64,000 bases of DNA from Cladocopium goreaui (GCA_947184155.2 CAMXCT020000485.1:1-64000); one strand, 5' to 3'. Positions 39,441 through 49,988 are shown, counted from the first letter of the stretch. Notes: a model not told the origin generated them from the sequence alone. Made by a program: numbers and translations.

Positions 39441-39759
39441 TCTACGGAGCTACCCACACCATTCTCCGCTGACCCTTGTTGCAGTGTGCTAAGGACGCCA
39501 TCTAAGGTGAAGCTGAGATCGTTTGTATTGAGCTCCTGAATCTTTTGCGCAGGGATTTGTGTTGAGCTTGTACTAAGGTTCTGAAGTGATCACTAGGTTG
39601 GTACATTGCGGATGTAAAGTCAAGGGCATCGAAGAGCTTGAGTATTCTCGATTCAGATGAGACGTGTTTTTGTTTCACTTGTGTGGCATGTTGACTGTGA
39701 GGTCATTGGTTGAAGGTGACTTGTCAAGTGATTGCCAGAGATGACATGTTTTGAAATGC

Positions 39760-40080
39760 TTGGAGTATCTCGACAGGCTGAGGTTGGGAGTAAGTCCCGG
39801 AGACACAAGGGAGGTGTTTGGACAGTGAAGGCTCCGACAACCTGCCTGGAGATGAACATTGAGAGTATCGCGATAGGCTGAGGTTGGGAGTAAGTCCTGG
39901 AGACACAAGCGAGGTGTTTGGACAGTGAAGACTCCGACAACCTGCCTTGAAATGTGTCAGGTAGAGAGAAGTCTGTACGGTGACTTGAATGACAGGCTGA
40001 GGTTTGGAGTAGGTTCTTGAGACACAATGGATGTTTGGACAAGCGAGAACCCCGACCATTTGTCTGGTTTCCAGGCAAGT
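39760..40080 (+). repeat. Three tandem units of about 100 bp in the LTR element leader
   Basis: Units share GACAGGCTGAGGTTGGGAGT, GAGACACAAG, GTTTGGACAG and CTCCGACAACCTGCC. The third is more diverged (GTTTGGACAAGCGAGAACCC). They lie between the PBS and the first ORF. Confidence 0.7.
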
Positions 40081-40104
40081 TGTCGGAGTTCTTGAGTGTG
40101 TAGA

Positions 40105-40518
40105 ATGCTTGTAGAAATTGACCTGTTTGGAAAGCTTGAAACCACTGTACCCTATTTGGCTCGAGAAATTTGGGTATCAAGGAACTTCGCAATAGTTTTG
40201 CCTGAGATGGATGCCAGAGATAGATCCAGAGATCGGAGGAGAGACAATTCTGTGTATGAGGCAGAGAATGAACAACTCCTTGGCCGAATCATTGAGATAG
40301 AGAAGTTGCAAGGTGTCATAAGGTTGCTACAGACACAGATCGTACTCCTGGAGTGGCTGATGCCGCTATTGGAAGATCTGCAAATTAACCGAAGCAACTT
40401 GGATATCATCATGATGCTGAAGGACAATCTCATGGGCATGGAAAGGGAGTTGCAGCATCGATCCTGTGAAGTGCGAGGACAGATACTTGCACGGTATCAC
40501 AGAGCATTGGATAGGTGA
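40105..40518 (+). CDS. LTR element ORF 1: coiled-coil protein
   Basis: Plus-strand ORF. The frame is open from 40096 (GTG); the first ATG is 40105, and another ATG at 40207 (MDARDRSRDRRRDN) may be the real start. An Arg/Asp-rich stretch is followed by about 85 residues of continuous helix (ENEQLLGRIIEIEKLQGVIR, LLEWLMPLLEDLQINRSNLD, ERELQHRSCEVRGQI). The leucine/isoleucine spacing fits a coiled coil or helical hairpin. No Gag, protease or RT motif. The same shape is seen in the small minus-strand ORFs of the other elements. Low to moderate certainty that it is expressed. Confidence 0.45.
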   Translation: MLVEIDLFGKLETTVPYLAREIWVSRNFAIVLPEMDARDRSRDRRRDNSVYEAENEQLLGRIIEIEKLQGVIRLLQTQIVLLEWLMPLLEDLQINRSNLDIIMMLKDNLMGMERELQHRSCEVRGQILARYHRALDR

Positions 40519-40949
40519 AATATCATGGGCATAGGCGATGGAGTTCCTGGCAAAAGTGGTAAGCGAGAGTAAAATAAGTATCAACGGCTGAGCTGCATGT
40601 GATGTTGTGCTGCAGTTGCGTTGCATGTGAGATTTGTGATTTAGTTGTGTAAGAGGTTTTGTGACTTTGGCTAGAGAAAGAGAGAGAGAGAGCCTGAAGA
40701 GTCACTAGGAAACTAGGAAGCTTGGTGATTTTGGCAGAGAGTGAGAGAAAGTGCCTGGAGAATCACTAGAGAGCATTGGAAAGAGTTAGAAGGAAAGTGG
40801 GCTGTACGGCAGGGTGCTGCATAGGTCCATATTGAAAGTAAGAAAGAGTAACATCTCGACAGGTTGGTCAGGTTGTAGATGATTCAGGACGCACGGAGTG
40901 CACAGTGCGTGGTGCTACTGAGCCTGGCGTCATGCCTGGAGATGACAGT

Positions 40950-41206
40950 TTGAGTTGAAAGAGATCGGCATGAGAACCCGGAATGGTTGGTAACCAGGTT
41001 TAGTTGCCACAGAGTTGAGAGAGATTGGCATGAGAACCCGGAATGGTCAGTGACCAGGTTTAGTTGCCCAGAGTTGAGAGAGATCGGCATGAGAACCCGG
41101 AATGGTTGGTGACCAGGTTTAGTTGCCATAGATTTGAGAAACGTTGGCATGAGAACCACGGAGGGTCGAGTTTGCTTTGTCAGTGACCTTGGTTTAGTTG
41201 CCACAT
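40950..41206 (+). repeat. Four tandem units of about 60 bp
   Basis: Units share GGCATGAGAACCCGGAATGG and GACCAGGTTTAGTTGCC; the fourth is diverged and longer. Together with 39760-40080 and 42335-42549 they show that the interior of the LTR element is built from internal duplications. Confidence 0.7.
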
Positions 41207-42334
41207 TTGCAATGTAATGCGTGAGTAATTGAACACCTGAGGTTCAGTAGTGTGCAGGAGCAGTGGAGCTTGACGGATGTTTGCACTGACTGGTGACCTT
41301 GAAATTGAAGCCTGAAGCATTGTTGTTTGCCTGGCAGTGTAGGTACTAGAGTGCTGAGAGAGAGAGATATGAACCGTCATGGCACTGGAGGCACAGTGGA
41401 ACTTGGTGTTGAGACTGTGAGTTGACAACGGAGTGAGCTGTGTTTGCCTGTTTGGGAAAGTTGGTTTGATTTCTCAGATGCATCAGGTAACCTAGGATGT
41501 AGTTTGAACTGCAGTTGTGAATGCGTTTGGTTGGGACAGATGGTGAGTCATTGGAAACGACCTGAGCTGTGTAGGAAGTGGAAACTGTCTTGAACTGCAT
41601 TTTTTAAACGAAACGGGAAACTTTGTTGTGAGTTTGTTTTCCATGTTTTTGACCGGAGTTTGAACAGTTTTGCAGTGTCGCAGGCAGGTCAGGTATGACT
41701 TACGTTCTTTGGATTGTTGCAGTCGGTTGTGAAACCTGATACAGATGTAGAGAAGGTGCATTGAACCCTGAGACAGGTAAGTACTCTGAAGTTGTTGTCA
41801 GACTGACTGGACTTTGTGTGAAGACAACTTGAATGCAAGTATTCCCTTTTGGCTTAGAGCAATCATACCGTACCTCTCTAGATGGATGGACGAGTATGGA
41901 GGTTTCTGCAAGCCGAGTTTGGCTGTGAGATGAGCTCTATGGTCTTTATAGCAATGATTGCCAGTGTGGTTTGCCTACTTTGTCTATGGCATTTCCTTTG
42001 GTAGAGATGTAGTTGAGAACAAGATGCTTGTGATGTTGGTCGACTCCGGAATGGTTTCCTTTGCGAACCTGGGTCATGTTGAATGGATATCTTGTACTAC
42101 CAGAAGGCTGGCATGGAGTTTTGCGAGATCTACAGCACTGGAGCTTTGCAGAGGATCCTGAGAGGAAGTAGAGCGGTAGTGTAGTTCGTGCGTTTGCGTG
42201 TTGCTCAGAGTGAAAAGCAAGAGAGGGAATCTGGGATTTGAGATTTGCAATTTTCTTTTGAGTTGAAGAGTTTTTACTTACAACAGAAAAGAAAAGAAAT
42301 GGGCTGGATGGCAGAGGCGCTGCATAGGTCCATA

Positions 42335-42549
42335 GGGAACTGGACGGCAGGGGCGATTACGACTTGCATAGGTTCCAAAAGGAAAAGAAAAGTTGTAGAA
42401 AGTCAAAACGTGGACCAGATTGCAAGACGTTGCAAGGTTCACACGTGAGCTAGATTGCAGACGTGCATAGGCTCAGAGAACAGATTTAAGTAGACGAGAA
42501 AGACAAAGGGAACTGGACGGCAGGGGCGATTACGACTTGCATAGGTTCC
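42335..42549 (+). repeat. Direct repeat of about 40 bp
   Basis: GGGAACTGGACGGCAGGGGC continuing GATTACGACTTGCATAGG occurs at 42335-42376 and 42507-42549. A related shorter sequence (GGCAG...GCTGCATAGGTCCAT) is at 40806 and 42310. They might form RNA structure in the untranslated region. Confidence 0.6.
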
Positions 42550-42784
42550 GAAACGTGAGACTGACGGAAATGAATGTAAATGTGCTGTCAGTTTGTAGCT
42601 CGACATACTGTCTAGGTGAGAGACGAAGTATGGAGCTGTCTATTATGCTGGACTGGACGTGACATTTTTGTCTGGACTTCTCATGTTTGTATAGGTTTCA
42701 TTCCATCGTTGCTGTTTTACTATAAGACAACTTTGGCTCAGTGTTTTTGCATTTCAGCTGCCCTCGCAATAGCTTTGAGATACC

Positions 42785-43174
42785 ATGGCATCAACGGCAA
42801 TGGAATCCATTCGTCTTTGGTTGGCGTTGACTCCTAAGCAGTTTGAGGACTTGAACAATGGCAAGGAGGTTCAGCCTGACGAATATTCCAAAAGGTTTGG
42901 ACTACGAAAAGACCCGGTTGCTGCCGTCGAGCGTGCTCAGTACTTCAATGATTGGACACCGGAAGGTCCAAAGGGTGAGTTTTGTGCCAAAGACTATGTC
43001 TTGGTCGAGGTAGAGGTGACCGCTATTGGCTATCTTCAGAAAGCTGAGTCTGGAGTTCTCTTGAAATATAAACCAAATGAGTACCGCTGGCAGGGAGCGA
43101 TGAGATCCGAAGAGTATGACCAGTGCGGGAATCTTCTATACCGATTCGCTAAAGAGGCTCACCAAATCATTTGA
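42785..43174 (+). CDS. LTR element ORF 2: unrecognised 129-aa protein
   Basis: ATG at 42785 in a good context (ACCATGG). The 129-residue protein is compact, without low complexity: LTPKQFEDLNNGKEVQPDEY, then DYVLVEVEVTAIGYLQKAES, a beta-strand-rich stretch, and a helical end (GNLLYRFAKEAHQII). It does not match Gag, protease, RT or integrase as far as I can see. It is the most gene-like frame in the element. In a non-autonomous LTR element a captured host gene or an accessory protein are both possible. The ORF is flanked by about 600 bp of non-coding sequence on either side. Confidence 0.55.
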   Translation: MASTAMESIRLWLALTPKQFEDLNNGKEVQPDEYSKRFGLRKDPVAAVERAQYFNDWTPEGPKGEFCAKDYVLVEVEVTAIGYLQKAESGVLLKYKPNEYRWQGAMRSEEYDQCGNLLYRFAKEAHQII

Positions 43175-43770
43175 GCACAGAAGAAATAGAGGACAATAGA
43201 TATTTCCTCTATGTACAGTTTTCTAATGGTACCAAGTCGGGCGGTAATGCTAGACTTGGAGGCTGACGACAGCTGCGAGGCGAAAAGCAAAAGCTGTAGT
43301 GAAAGAGCTGTCAAGCTGAGATTGGAGTGAGATTACAATTTTGGGATGTCTTGGAGTTTCAGAGTTTTGGACGATTTCGGACTGGACAGAACTTGGACTT
43401 GTGGAACTCAGTTTGTGTGATTTTTTGTCAGCTGTCACGAGTTTTGCATGAGTTTTCATTTTTTGCTGCATGACATGTCTATGGGTTTCATGTGCACGGA
43501 AACCACGGTGATCTGTTTTGCAGTTTTGTGAAGAGTTGTGCATGCAGACAGTTGGATTTGGATTGAGTTTGCGGTTTGCCACAAGTTTGCACTATTTTTG
43601 TTTTGGTCTGAGACATTGGAGTTTGGGCGATCACATATTACCTGTCAAGATGTGCGGCACGCATCTTGGGGTAGTAGTGAGTGTGATCTTTGTCGGAAGT
43701 GTCATTCATCTGTTAAGGTGTGAGTCACGCACCTTAGGATGAACAAGAGAGAGTTTGTGCCTGGCATGGC

Positions 43771-45030
43771 ATGAAATGGCTGAGTTGTGGTCTGCATGGT
43801 CATTATAGGGATTGTCAAGTTGAATTGCAGATTATGCCCAAGCTGTATTTGGGTCCCGGCTTATCCCAGCGGGTGCATCAGGCCTTGTGTAGGAGACTCG
43901 AGCAATTCATGGCAGCGAACGTGGCATCTTCCGCAGCTCCAGCAGCCCCAGCAGTTCCAATGGCAGAGGGAGAGCTTCCCTTGTCTGAGAATCCACCGTT
44001 GACGGCACAGACAGGAGTAGCTGAGACGGATTCCGAGAAAGAGAAAGAGCAGGATACTATCCATGTGGATGGAGAAGACAAGGATGAAGGAGATGCTGGA
44101 AGAGATGACGACAGATCGAGATCTCCGAGGCTGAGAAGGCATCATGAGTCCTTTGATCCCAACGAGACGGCCGACTTGTTGAGTTCTACCACAGGCTTGG
44201 CTGTGGGAATCACGTCCATGGTCGCGGCGTTGAAGGGATCGACGGACAAACTTGAGATCTTGATTAAGAGTACCCACACTTTGCAGTCTGACCTTTGCAG
44301 ATCCCTGGAAGCTGTTGGAGAAGCTGTCACCAACATGGCTCGTGCTTCTGAGTCCCTTGCAGCGGGGGTGAATCATAACACCAGCAGGGTTGGAGCGATG
44401 GTAGGTGAACTTACCAAGCTCAAGAAGCATGTTGAATGGTCGCTTGACGCTTCAATGAAGGACACCCTTCGTGACAACAAGAAGGGTCGCCTGGAAAGGG
44501 ATCAGTCGTTGCAAGACATCATGTCGCAACTCCATGAGAGCATGGATAAACTCCAGGAAAGCCTCAAGATGGTGGCAGAAAGAATCGAAAGGGCAACGCC
44601 ACCGGCTGAAATCAGGGGAACGCCGCCGGCAGAAACTCCCCCGGCGTATGACCCGCCATTGGCACCTATGGATCCGCCATTGGCCCCTATGACTCCAGCC
44701 ATGGCACCAGCTGGATCTGGCAAAAGTGTCCCACCGCCTCCGGCGATTCCGCCAAGGCCGGCAATTCCAGCGCCACCAACATTGCAGACAGTTCGATTTG
44801 CAGGGTATAGCCCGGCGCGGATGGGTGAAGTTCCGATGAGCTATCCCCTGGGTTTGGAGGTTAAGGACATGAAGTCGCCACCTACTCAGGTGATCGAGGA
44901 GGTCACGGGACGTGTCAGAGCTGTTTCACCCACACCACGTCACGATCCTCTGACGGGGACCGCAGCGTTTTCCCCTCTGGGGTATATGCAGATTCAGGGG
45001 ACGCGGGAATACCGCAGGGTGTACCCCTGA
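43771..45030 (+). CDS. LTR element ORF 3: acidic/coiled-coil/Pro-rich 419-aa protein, possibly Gag-like
   Basis: Open from 43771; a second ATG at 43834 (MPKLYLGPGLSQRVHQALCR) may be the start. Layout: N-terminal helical segment (SQRVHQALCRRLEQFMA), Ala/Pro linker, very acidic region (DSEKEKEQDTIHVDGEDKDE), an SR-like patch (DDDRSRSPRLRRHHES), long helices (about residues 145-285, VGITSMVAALKGSTDKLEIL, SLQDIMSQLHESMDKLQESL), and a Pro-rich repeat region with PPLAPMDPPLAPM. It has no zinc knuckle and no capsid signature I can name. As the largest ORF of the element it could be a Gag-type structural protein that packages the RNA, but that is inference. Confidence 0.55.
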   Translation: MKWLSCGLHGHYRDCQVELQIMPKLYLGPGLSQRVHQALCRRLEQFMAANVASSAAPAAPAVPMAEGELPLSENPPLTAQTGVAETDSEKEKEQDTIHVDGEDKDEGDAGRDDDRSRSPRLRRHHESFDPNETADLLSSTTGLAVGITSMVAALKGSTDKLEILIKSTHTLQSDLCRSLEAVGEAVTNMARASESLAAGVNHNTSRVGAMVGELTKLKKHVEWSLDASMKDTLRDNKKGRLERDQSLQDIMSQLHESMDKLQESLKMVAERIERATPPAEIRGTPPAETPPAYDPPLAPMDPPLAPMTPAMAPAGSGKSVPPPPAIPPRPAIPAPPTLQTVRFAGYSPARMGEVPMSYPLGLEVKDMKSPPTQVIEEVTGRVRAVSPTPRHDPLTGTAAFSPLGYMQIQGTREYRRVYP

Positions 45031-46036
45031 TATCTATCCCTGAGCAGAGTGCCAAAGGCACTGGAATTCGCCTGGTTTAACGGCAAGAGAATAGTTGATT
45101 TTTTCAGCTCGAGGTTCACTTGTTGTTTTCAGAGATGACGGCATGGTTGAGCGCAGGCATCGGATTTGAGTTTAAAAGGGGGGCGAGAGACGCCGACTGA
45201 CGCAGTAGATATGGTTTTGTTTGCATATTTTGGTTTTGGTTTGAAGTTCGTTTTGTTGTCATATGTCTCTCAATGACGATAGCGAGAGCAACTTTCTTGA
45301 AGGCATTCAGAACTCGGAGTTGCTGGCAGATCTGAGGGAGACATCATGAAGAAAGGTTGAAGTTGTTTTTTGATTGGCTTGATTGCGGTATTTCTCATGT
45401 TTGAGTTGTTGTGTACATGACTTGAGTTTTGTTGCTTGAAGCATGGAACTTGAGGTTGTGAGTGTTTGCACAAACATTTTTGGTATAATTGTGTTGTCAT
45501 GGCATATGATGAGAACCTGGGAAGAAACTCGGACGGAATCTGAGTCTAAGTAATGGAAAAATCTTCCAGGGGAATCTGATGCCATGATTGCAGACACATT
45601 GCACTGTCATGTCATGATATAGACTCGAATAAGACATACCACACCTCCGAGATCTTTAGGATGGATCAGACGTTGAAAGGGGGACGGCGATCTATGCGAT
45701 GATGAAGCTGTGAGAGATGTTTTGCTAAAATGTCTCTCACCGCTTCCTCATTCTGTGCCAATCTTAGCTAGTCCTGACTCTGACTGTGAGAGATTATTTT
45801 CATTCTGAACATTTTGAATTTGTTGTGCAGTGACTGTGAACTGTACTTCACTTGCTTTGAATTTAAGATGAGTTGCATGAGTGATATTACTTCACTTGCG
45901 TTTTCTTTTCACACGCCTACCTTCTACACGAAGGTGCGGATTAGCTGAAACAGTTGGCCTTTGTTTTCGCGTTGACTCCGATCGTGCGACGTTAGGTTTC
46001 GTCTTGGGTCTCGTGTGTGTGTTGTGTTTGTTTTGT

Positions 46037-46037
46037 T

Positions 46038-46102
<65 letters not shown>
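46037..46102 (+). repeat. (TTG)n microsatellite
   Basis: About 22 uninterrupted TTG/GTT triplets inside a G/T-rich region of the LTR element interior (46000-46115). Confidence 0.9.
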
Positions 46103-46103
<1 letters not shown>

Positions 46104-46488
46104 TGTTTGTTGTAGGAAGACAACAGCACTGTAGGTATGTCGTTATCGACGCCATGGGTTTATCCGAGGAACTGAATTTTGGAAGACGAGCTTAGTACTG
46201 GAAAGACTTTAGGAGTCTTTGAACTGAGTCTGGTATTCCAACATCTGGCTTTCGCGACAGAGAAGATTTTGAATTTGGAAGTTACTACATTATGCATGAG
46301 TTGAACAAGATGAGTTTTGGATGATGCTTTATCATCTGCATTGCGTTTTGGAAGCACACGTGCTTCTGTGGATTTCTTTGGATATTTTGATCATGGATAT
46401 GATCTGGAACGTGAACATTTTCTTTCTTCCAGGTACGGAAGCGACGTGAGTGTATATGGAAGCGAGTGAGTGGATGAGATGTCATGTC

Positions 46489-46497
46489 GAAAGGGGG
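46489..46497 (+). promoter_or_regulatory. Polypurine tract
   Basis: GAAAGGGGG directly precedes the 3' LTR, the expected place of the plus-strand primer in reverse transcription. Confidence 0.75.
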
Positions 46498-48060
46498 TAT
46501 GGAAATTTGACACCCTGTGTGAGACCACCACCCTTTGGGTAAGGGTGAAGCGACATGCCACTCATCATTGTGTACAAATTATGCACAGAGGATATGTGGA
46601 AGGTTACTGCAAGAAGTCATGGAAGATTGGTAGAGAACACTCTACTTATTGCGGAAAGGATCTTGTATGTGGCCATCCTGTGTCACAATATTCTATTAGT
46701 CTTCGGACTTGTCATTTCGGACATCAGGATGATGTCAGTGATCAGTGTTGACCAGTGATTGTGGTATATGGATCAGTTCTACATCTTATTCTGGATTCGA
46801 CTTGAGTCTGGTATAGCGTATTGCTTGAGCTGACAATACCTACATTGGTTTGGCATTGGAATTGTTTATTATGTCTTCGACGTTGGGAAGGTCATTCTCT
46901 CCAAGTGATGAGAACACAGCTATAAACTCTTGGAGAAGAGTTTAAGCTAGCTGGAAATATCTGATGGAGAGAATCTACTATGCTTTGAACTTGGACTGTG
47001 AGATGTATTGGCATTGTGAGGACGATGGCCATATTTGGGCATCTTATTTGTCTGAGAGTTTTGTGATGAGATGTTTCGGTATTGTGAGGACAATACCTAC
47101 ATCATCGTCATCGTGGCCTATGGATCATACACTTGATCTTATGGTTTGCCTTTTATCGTTCCTGAGATGACTTTGATTATCTCTGTGAGGACGACATTGT
47201 TTTGACACGACTTTGATCTACATTGTGGATTGGCTATTACAGTGGTCGAAAGACTTCAGCGATACAACTGTATTTGGCTGACCTACATTGACAATGTCGA
47301 ATAGAACATTCTATTCTCCATTGAGATTGGAAACTGTGAGATGCTATCTCTATGTGGAAAACTGATTTGGAGAAAGAACTTTGTGTTCTGACTATGCTGT
47401 ATATTCAGAAGAAGGTTGTACAGATACCTTGTGTGAATCACTTCGTTCTTGAGAAGTTAGTCACAAGTTTGACTAGTGAGCTGGTTATTCACGTCTGGAT
47501 GAGAACCAGTTTGATTTGCGAACTTTTGGAAGTGTTTCGATGATTTTGAATTCATCTAGTGAAATTGAGTTTTGTAGACTCCTAGCAGCTGGAATAGTTT
47601 CAACAAACCTTTATTTGAAGAACTTGAGGTTTGTTAACTGGAAACCTGGAATCGAGTTTACCAGTTGAGACATCGGCTCGAAGGACTGGTGTCAGAAGTT
47701 CATTTAATGAACAGAAGCTGCTGTGTCACATAACTTGACATAAGACAGATCAGAAGAGGGAACATGAACATCTTCCTCTTTTTGTTTTGTTTTGTTTGTT
47801 TTGTTTGTTGTGTTTGTGTTTCTTTGACTGATCGTGCTGCGTCTGGAGCGAAAAGAAGGAGCTTGACGTCAGCATGTGGGAGTCGTGGAAGAAACATTCT
47901 TTTTGACACGGTATTGCTTTAGTTTAATTAGTTAGGGACTTACGCGCTGCGCTTGTGTTTGGTGTGCGTGGTTGACGTACGCGTTTGCCCGCGTAGTTCT
48001 GTAGAAATTTAGAGAAGCGTTGGATCTGACCGCAGATCTGTGCACGGCGCTTTTTCTACA
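46498..48060 (+). repeat. 3' LTR
   Basis: 1563 bp, same termini as the 5' LTR. Small indels distinguish the two (for example TATTTGAAGAACTTGAGG here versus TATTTGAACTTGAG in the 5' copy), so the insertion is not brand new but fairly recent. Confidence 0.9.
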
Positions 48061-48138
48061 GATAGGTGAGCAACAGAGAAACAGTTGCTTTGTGGTCACC
48101 GAGGCAGCAACAGGGTCCGGGCAGACGTCGCGACTCTC

Positions 48139-49068
48139 TCACGTCGGGCGTTCACGTCGAGCGCGCAATTTGGCAAGGGCTTCCAAGGGGGTGGTGCAAA
48201 TGTGTGGCGATCCTTGAGCACTGCGCTGTTTACGTTGGGAATTGTGGGATGTACGACGGGTAAGGGATAGGGCATGGCTGCTGGCGGTATGCTTGAGGGT
48301 GTCTACGTATGCATTGCGCGCCGTGGTAAGGGAGGTGACCTTGAACCATGCCTGACCAAAGTAAAGCTGATGCTTGGACAGAACTTCCTTCTCGATCTGC
48401 CTTACCATTTGTTCAGGAGGCGGGGGAGCAACTAAGAAACCATCATGTAGCCACACCAAAGATTGTGTTGGGTGGCGGGCAATGAGGGCACGAATGGTGT
48501 CCTCGACAATTGTGGCTTCAAAGTGCTCTAGCAATCGAAAGGCGCTGTCGCTATGGTTGACCAGGAACTCTGGGCGGAAGCGCGGTAGCAACTGAGTAGT
48601 CAGAGTTGTACTCAAAGACCCGAGTTGGCAGAGGATTGTGCTCACACTCGCACTGGGGGAGTCATCTACCAGAGAGCTTAGATATCGGTATGTAGCATTT
48701 TTTTCCGTCCAACGCCTCCGAGGCTTTCGCCAGGTCGTTACACAAGCATCTACTTGCCGGAAATTGAATTGATATGCATGCAAAGCTAGATATCGGTATG
48801 TAGCATCAAGGGAGCTATTGATGATTCTCAGTGGGAGTTGCTTGATGATGCCAGGGCAAATTGCTTCTACTTTTTGAATATAGGGGTCTCGGGCTAGCTG
48901 TGCGCGGAACTCATCGATGTTTGGGAGGGGTACTAAGTCAGGCGCAAACAGTAATCCCAGGCGTCGGACAAGTTCATAAAAAGATCCTTTGAGGTCAATT
49001 TCGCAGTGAGTCCGTCCGAACAACAAAAGCCTGGCAGCTCTCGGTAGTCGCCTCCTACGGTGCAGCAA
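48139..49068 (-). CDS. Methyltransferase-LINE: conserved terminal domain
   Basis: It aligns with the terminal domain of the other LINE: ARLLLFGRTHCEIDLKGSFY with RLLLFGTTHQEVDMVGAFYE, LPLRIINSSLDA with HPLIVMNAGARE, LVWLHDGFLVAPPPPEQM with AVWLHDGLWLPKEISPQL. Residues about 115-145 (LHAYQFNFRQVDACVTTWRK...) are foreign: they are encoded by an 89-bp retroposon with a 19-bp target duplication (ATYRYL occurs on both sides), and the frame is kept by chance. The upstream continuation is in another frame after about 49070. The protein ends with a basic tail (KLRARRERPT). Function unknown; possible polymerase-like palm motifs as noted for the other copy. Confidence 0.7.
   Translation of the reverse strand: MLHRRRRLPRAARLLLFGRTHCEIDLKGSFYELVRRLGLLFAPDLVPLPNIDEFRAQLARDPYIQKVEAICPGIIKQLPLRIINSSLDATYRYLALHAYQFNFRQVDACVTTWRKPRRRWTEKNATYRYLSSLVDDSPSASVSTILCQLGSLSTTLTTQLLPRFRPEFLVNHSDSAFRLLEHFEATIVEDTIRALIARHPTQSLVWLHDGFLVAPPPPEQMVRQIEKEVLSKHQLYFGQAWFKVTSLTTARNAYVDTLKHTASSHALSLTRRTSHNSQRKQRSAQGSPHICTTPLEALAKLRARRERPT
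48680..48806 (-). mobile_element. 89-bp 5'-truncated retroposon with 19-bp target duplication
   Basis: Insert 48699-48787: T-run (48699-48704) then the terminal block of the GGACGG family (plus strand CCGTCCAACGCCTCCGAGGC...). Flanks agatatcggtatgtagcat at 48680-48698 and 48788-48806 are a perfect direct repeat. The same 3' block is at 13285, 14601 and (plus strand) 63244. Poly(A), 5' truncation and long target duplication are the marks of target-primed reverse transcription. Confidence 0.85.
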
Positions 49069-49210
49069 TATCTTCGTCCATGGTTGTCAGCAGCTTTGGG
49101 GGAATAGTCAATTTCAATACTGCAGTTTTGCGGCAGGCACGGGGAAAGATAGGATTCAATCAGCTGGCGGTGATGGAGGTGAAGGCCGTGATCAATACTG
49201 GGCCTCTCCA

Positions 49211-49915
49211 CTAGAGTAAGTATGGGCTGGCTCCAGGGTTGTTCAAAGCTTTGAATGTGAAAACCTCCGACCTGAAAGAGGCCTGTGGGGAAAGATGGCT
49301 TGATGGACACCGGCCCAGCATTCCGATTGAAGGCAGCAGGGTTGCTCCTACAATTGCCAACAGGAACTGAGTGGCTTGCCCAGCCAAGTCATCTGCAATG
49401 CCGTTGGCAGCTCGAGGCAGATATATGAAGAGGCTACAAGGGAGATGCAGACTTACGGTTGAGCGAATGCTTTCCAATGGTTGGTGCATATCTATCCTCC
49501 GGAGACGGCCTGCAAATTGGAAATACTTAATGACTGGGAGAATGTCACCTTGGATGACTACCTTGGGCGTGAGACCGCGGCTCGATAAACGCTGCTTAAC
49601 GACAACAGCAACTTCTTCAACAAGATACAAACAGGCCATGATTTCTGCTTCTATATTATCTGAACAATGCGGCAGGGCGACTGACCGACATGCAATAACG
49701 CGAGACCGACCACCTTCTATTACATAGATGACATATCCAGCTCCTCCTAAGGCATCTTCGTGCATACAACTGCCATCGAATTGGCCGACGATCTGTATCG
49801 AGGGTTCGGATGGTGTATCATCGGGAGGGATAGCTAAGATCAACTCATTTGGACTGATGGATTGCGAGCAGATTCCGCGACGGCATGCCAGGGGGATGTG
49901 GTTGGGATCCCCCAT
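49211..49915 (-). CDS. Methyltransferase-LINE: RNase HI domain
   Basis: Complete RNase HI set: Asp47 in VGQFDGSC, Glu91 in CSDNIEAEIMACL, Asp124 in VIQGDILPVIK, Asp175 in ANGIADDLAGQ. Residues 10-30 (ACRRGICSQSISPNELILAI) resemble the N-terminal strands of a SET domain, as in the other LINE, but the SET C-terminal half (ISPNV...LSSY) is absent here, so the SET-like segment is a remnant. The Met at 49915 is not a real start: the frame is a piece of the polyprotein. The terminal domain follows in another frame. Confidence 0.8.
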   Translation of the reverse strand: MGDPNHIPLACRRGICSQSISPNELILAIPPDDTPSEPSIQIVGQFDGSCMHEDALGGAGYVIYVIEGGRSRVIACRSVALPHCSDNIEAEIMACLYLVEEVAVVVKQRLSSRGLTPKVVIQGDILPVIKYFQFAGRLRRIDMHQPLESIRSTVSLHLPCSLFIYLPRAANGIADDLAGQATQFLLAIVGATLLPSIGMLGRCPSSHLSPQASFRSEVFTFKALNNPGASPYLL

Positions 49916-49988
49916 ATCTCACTACTGTAAAGAGTGGTAGCATTGATAGCTTGGTCATGGCAGCATTTCTCACAGGCTGGGGCAAAAT

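Larger units (their letters stand above)
37868..48065 (+). mobile_element. Complete non-autonomous LTR retrotransposon (10.2 kb)
   Basis: 5' LTR 37873-39428 and 3' LTR 46498-48060 are near-identical direct repeats; both are flanked by the 5-bp target duplication GATAG (37868-37872 and 48061-48065). Directly after the 5' LTR is TGGTAGCGGAGC (39429-39440), close to a primer binding site for initiator tRNA-Met. Directly before the 3' LTR is the purine tract GAAAGGGGG (46489-46497). The 7-kb interior has no Gag-Pol: no protease, RT, RNase H or integrase motif was found on either strand. It resembles large retrotransposon derivatives (LARDs) that are moved in trans. It is inserted in the 3' flank of the methyltransferase-LINE, so it is younger than that LINE. 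Confidence 0.9.

Noticed and set aside
39760..41206. CRISPR array
   Set aside because: Repeats are long, imperfect and directly adjacent with no unique spacers; they are tandem repeats in an LTR element leader.
42785..45030. Gag-Pol in the LTR element
   Set aside because: I looked for protease, RT (YxDD), RNase H and integrase motifs in the interior ORFs and found none; only passenger-type ORFs are present.
45892..46195. ORFs with long Val or Thr runs
   Set aside because: Translation of the (TTG)n microsatellite and G/T tract.
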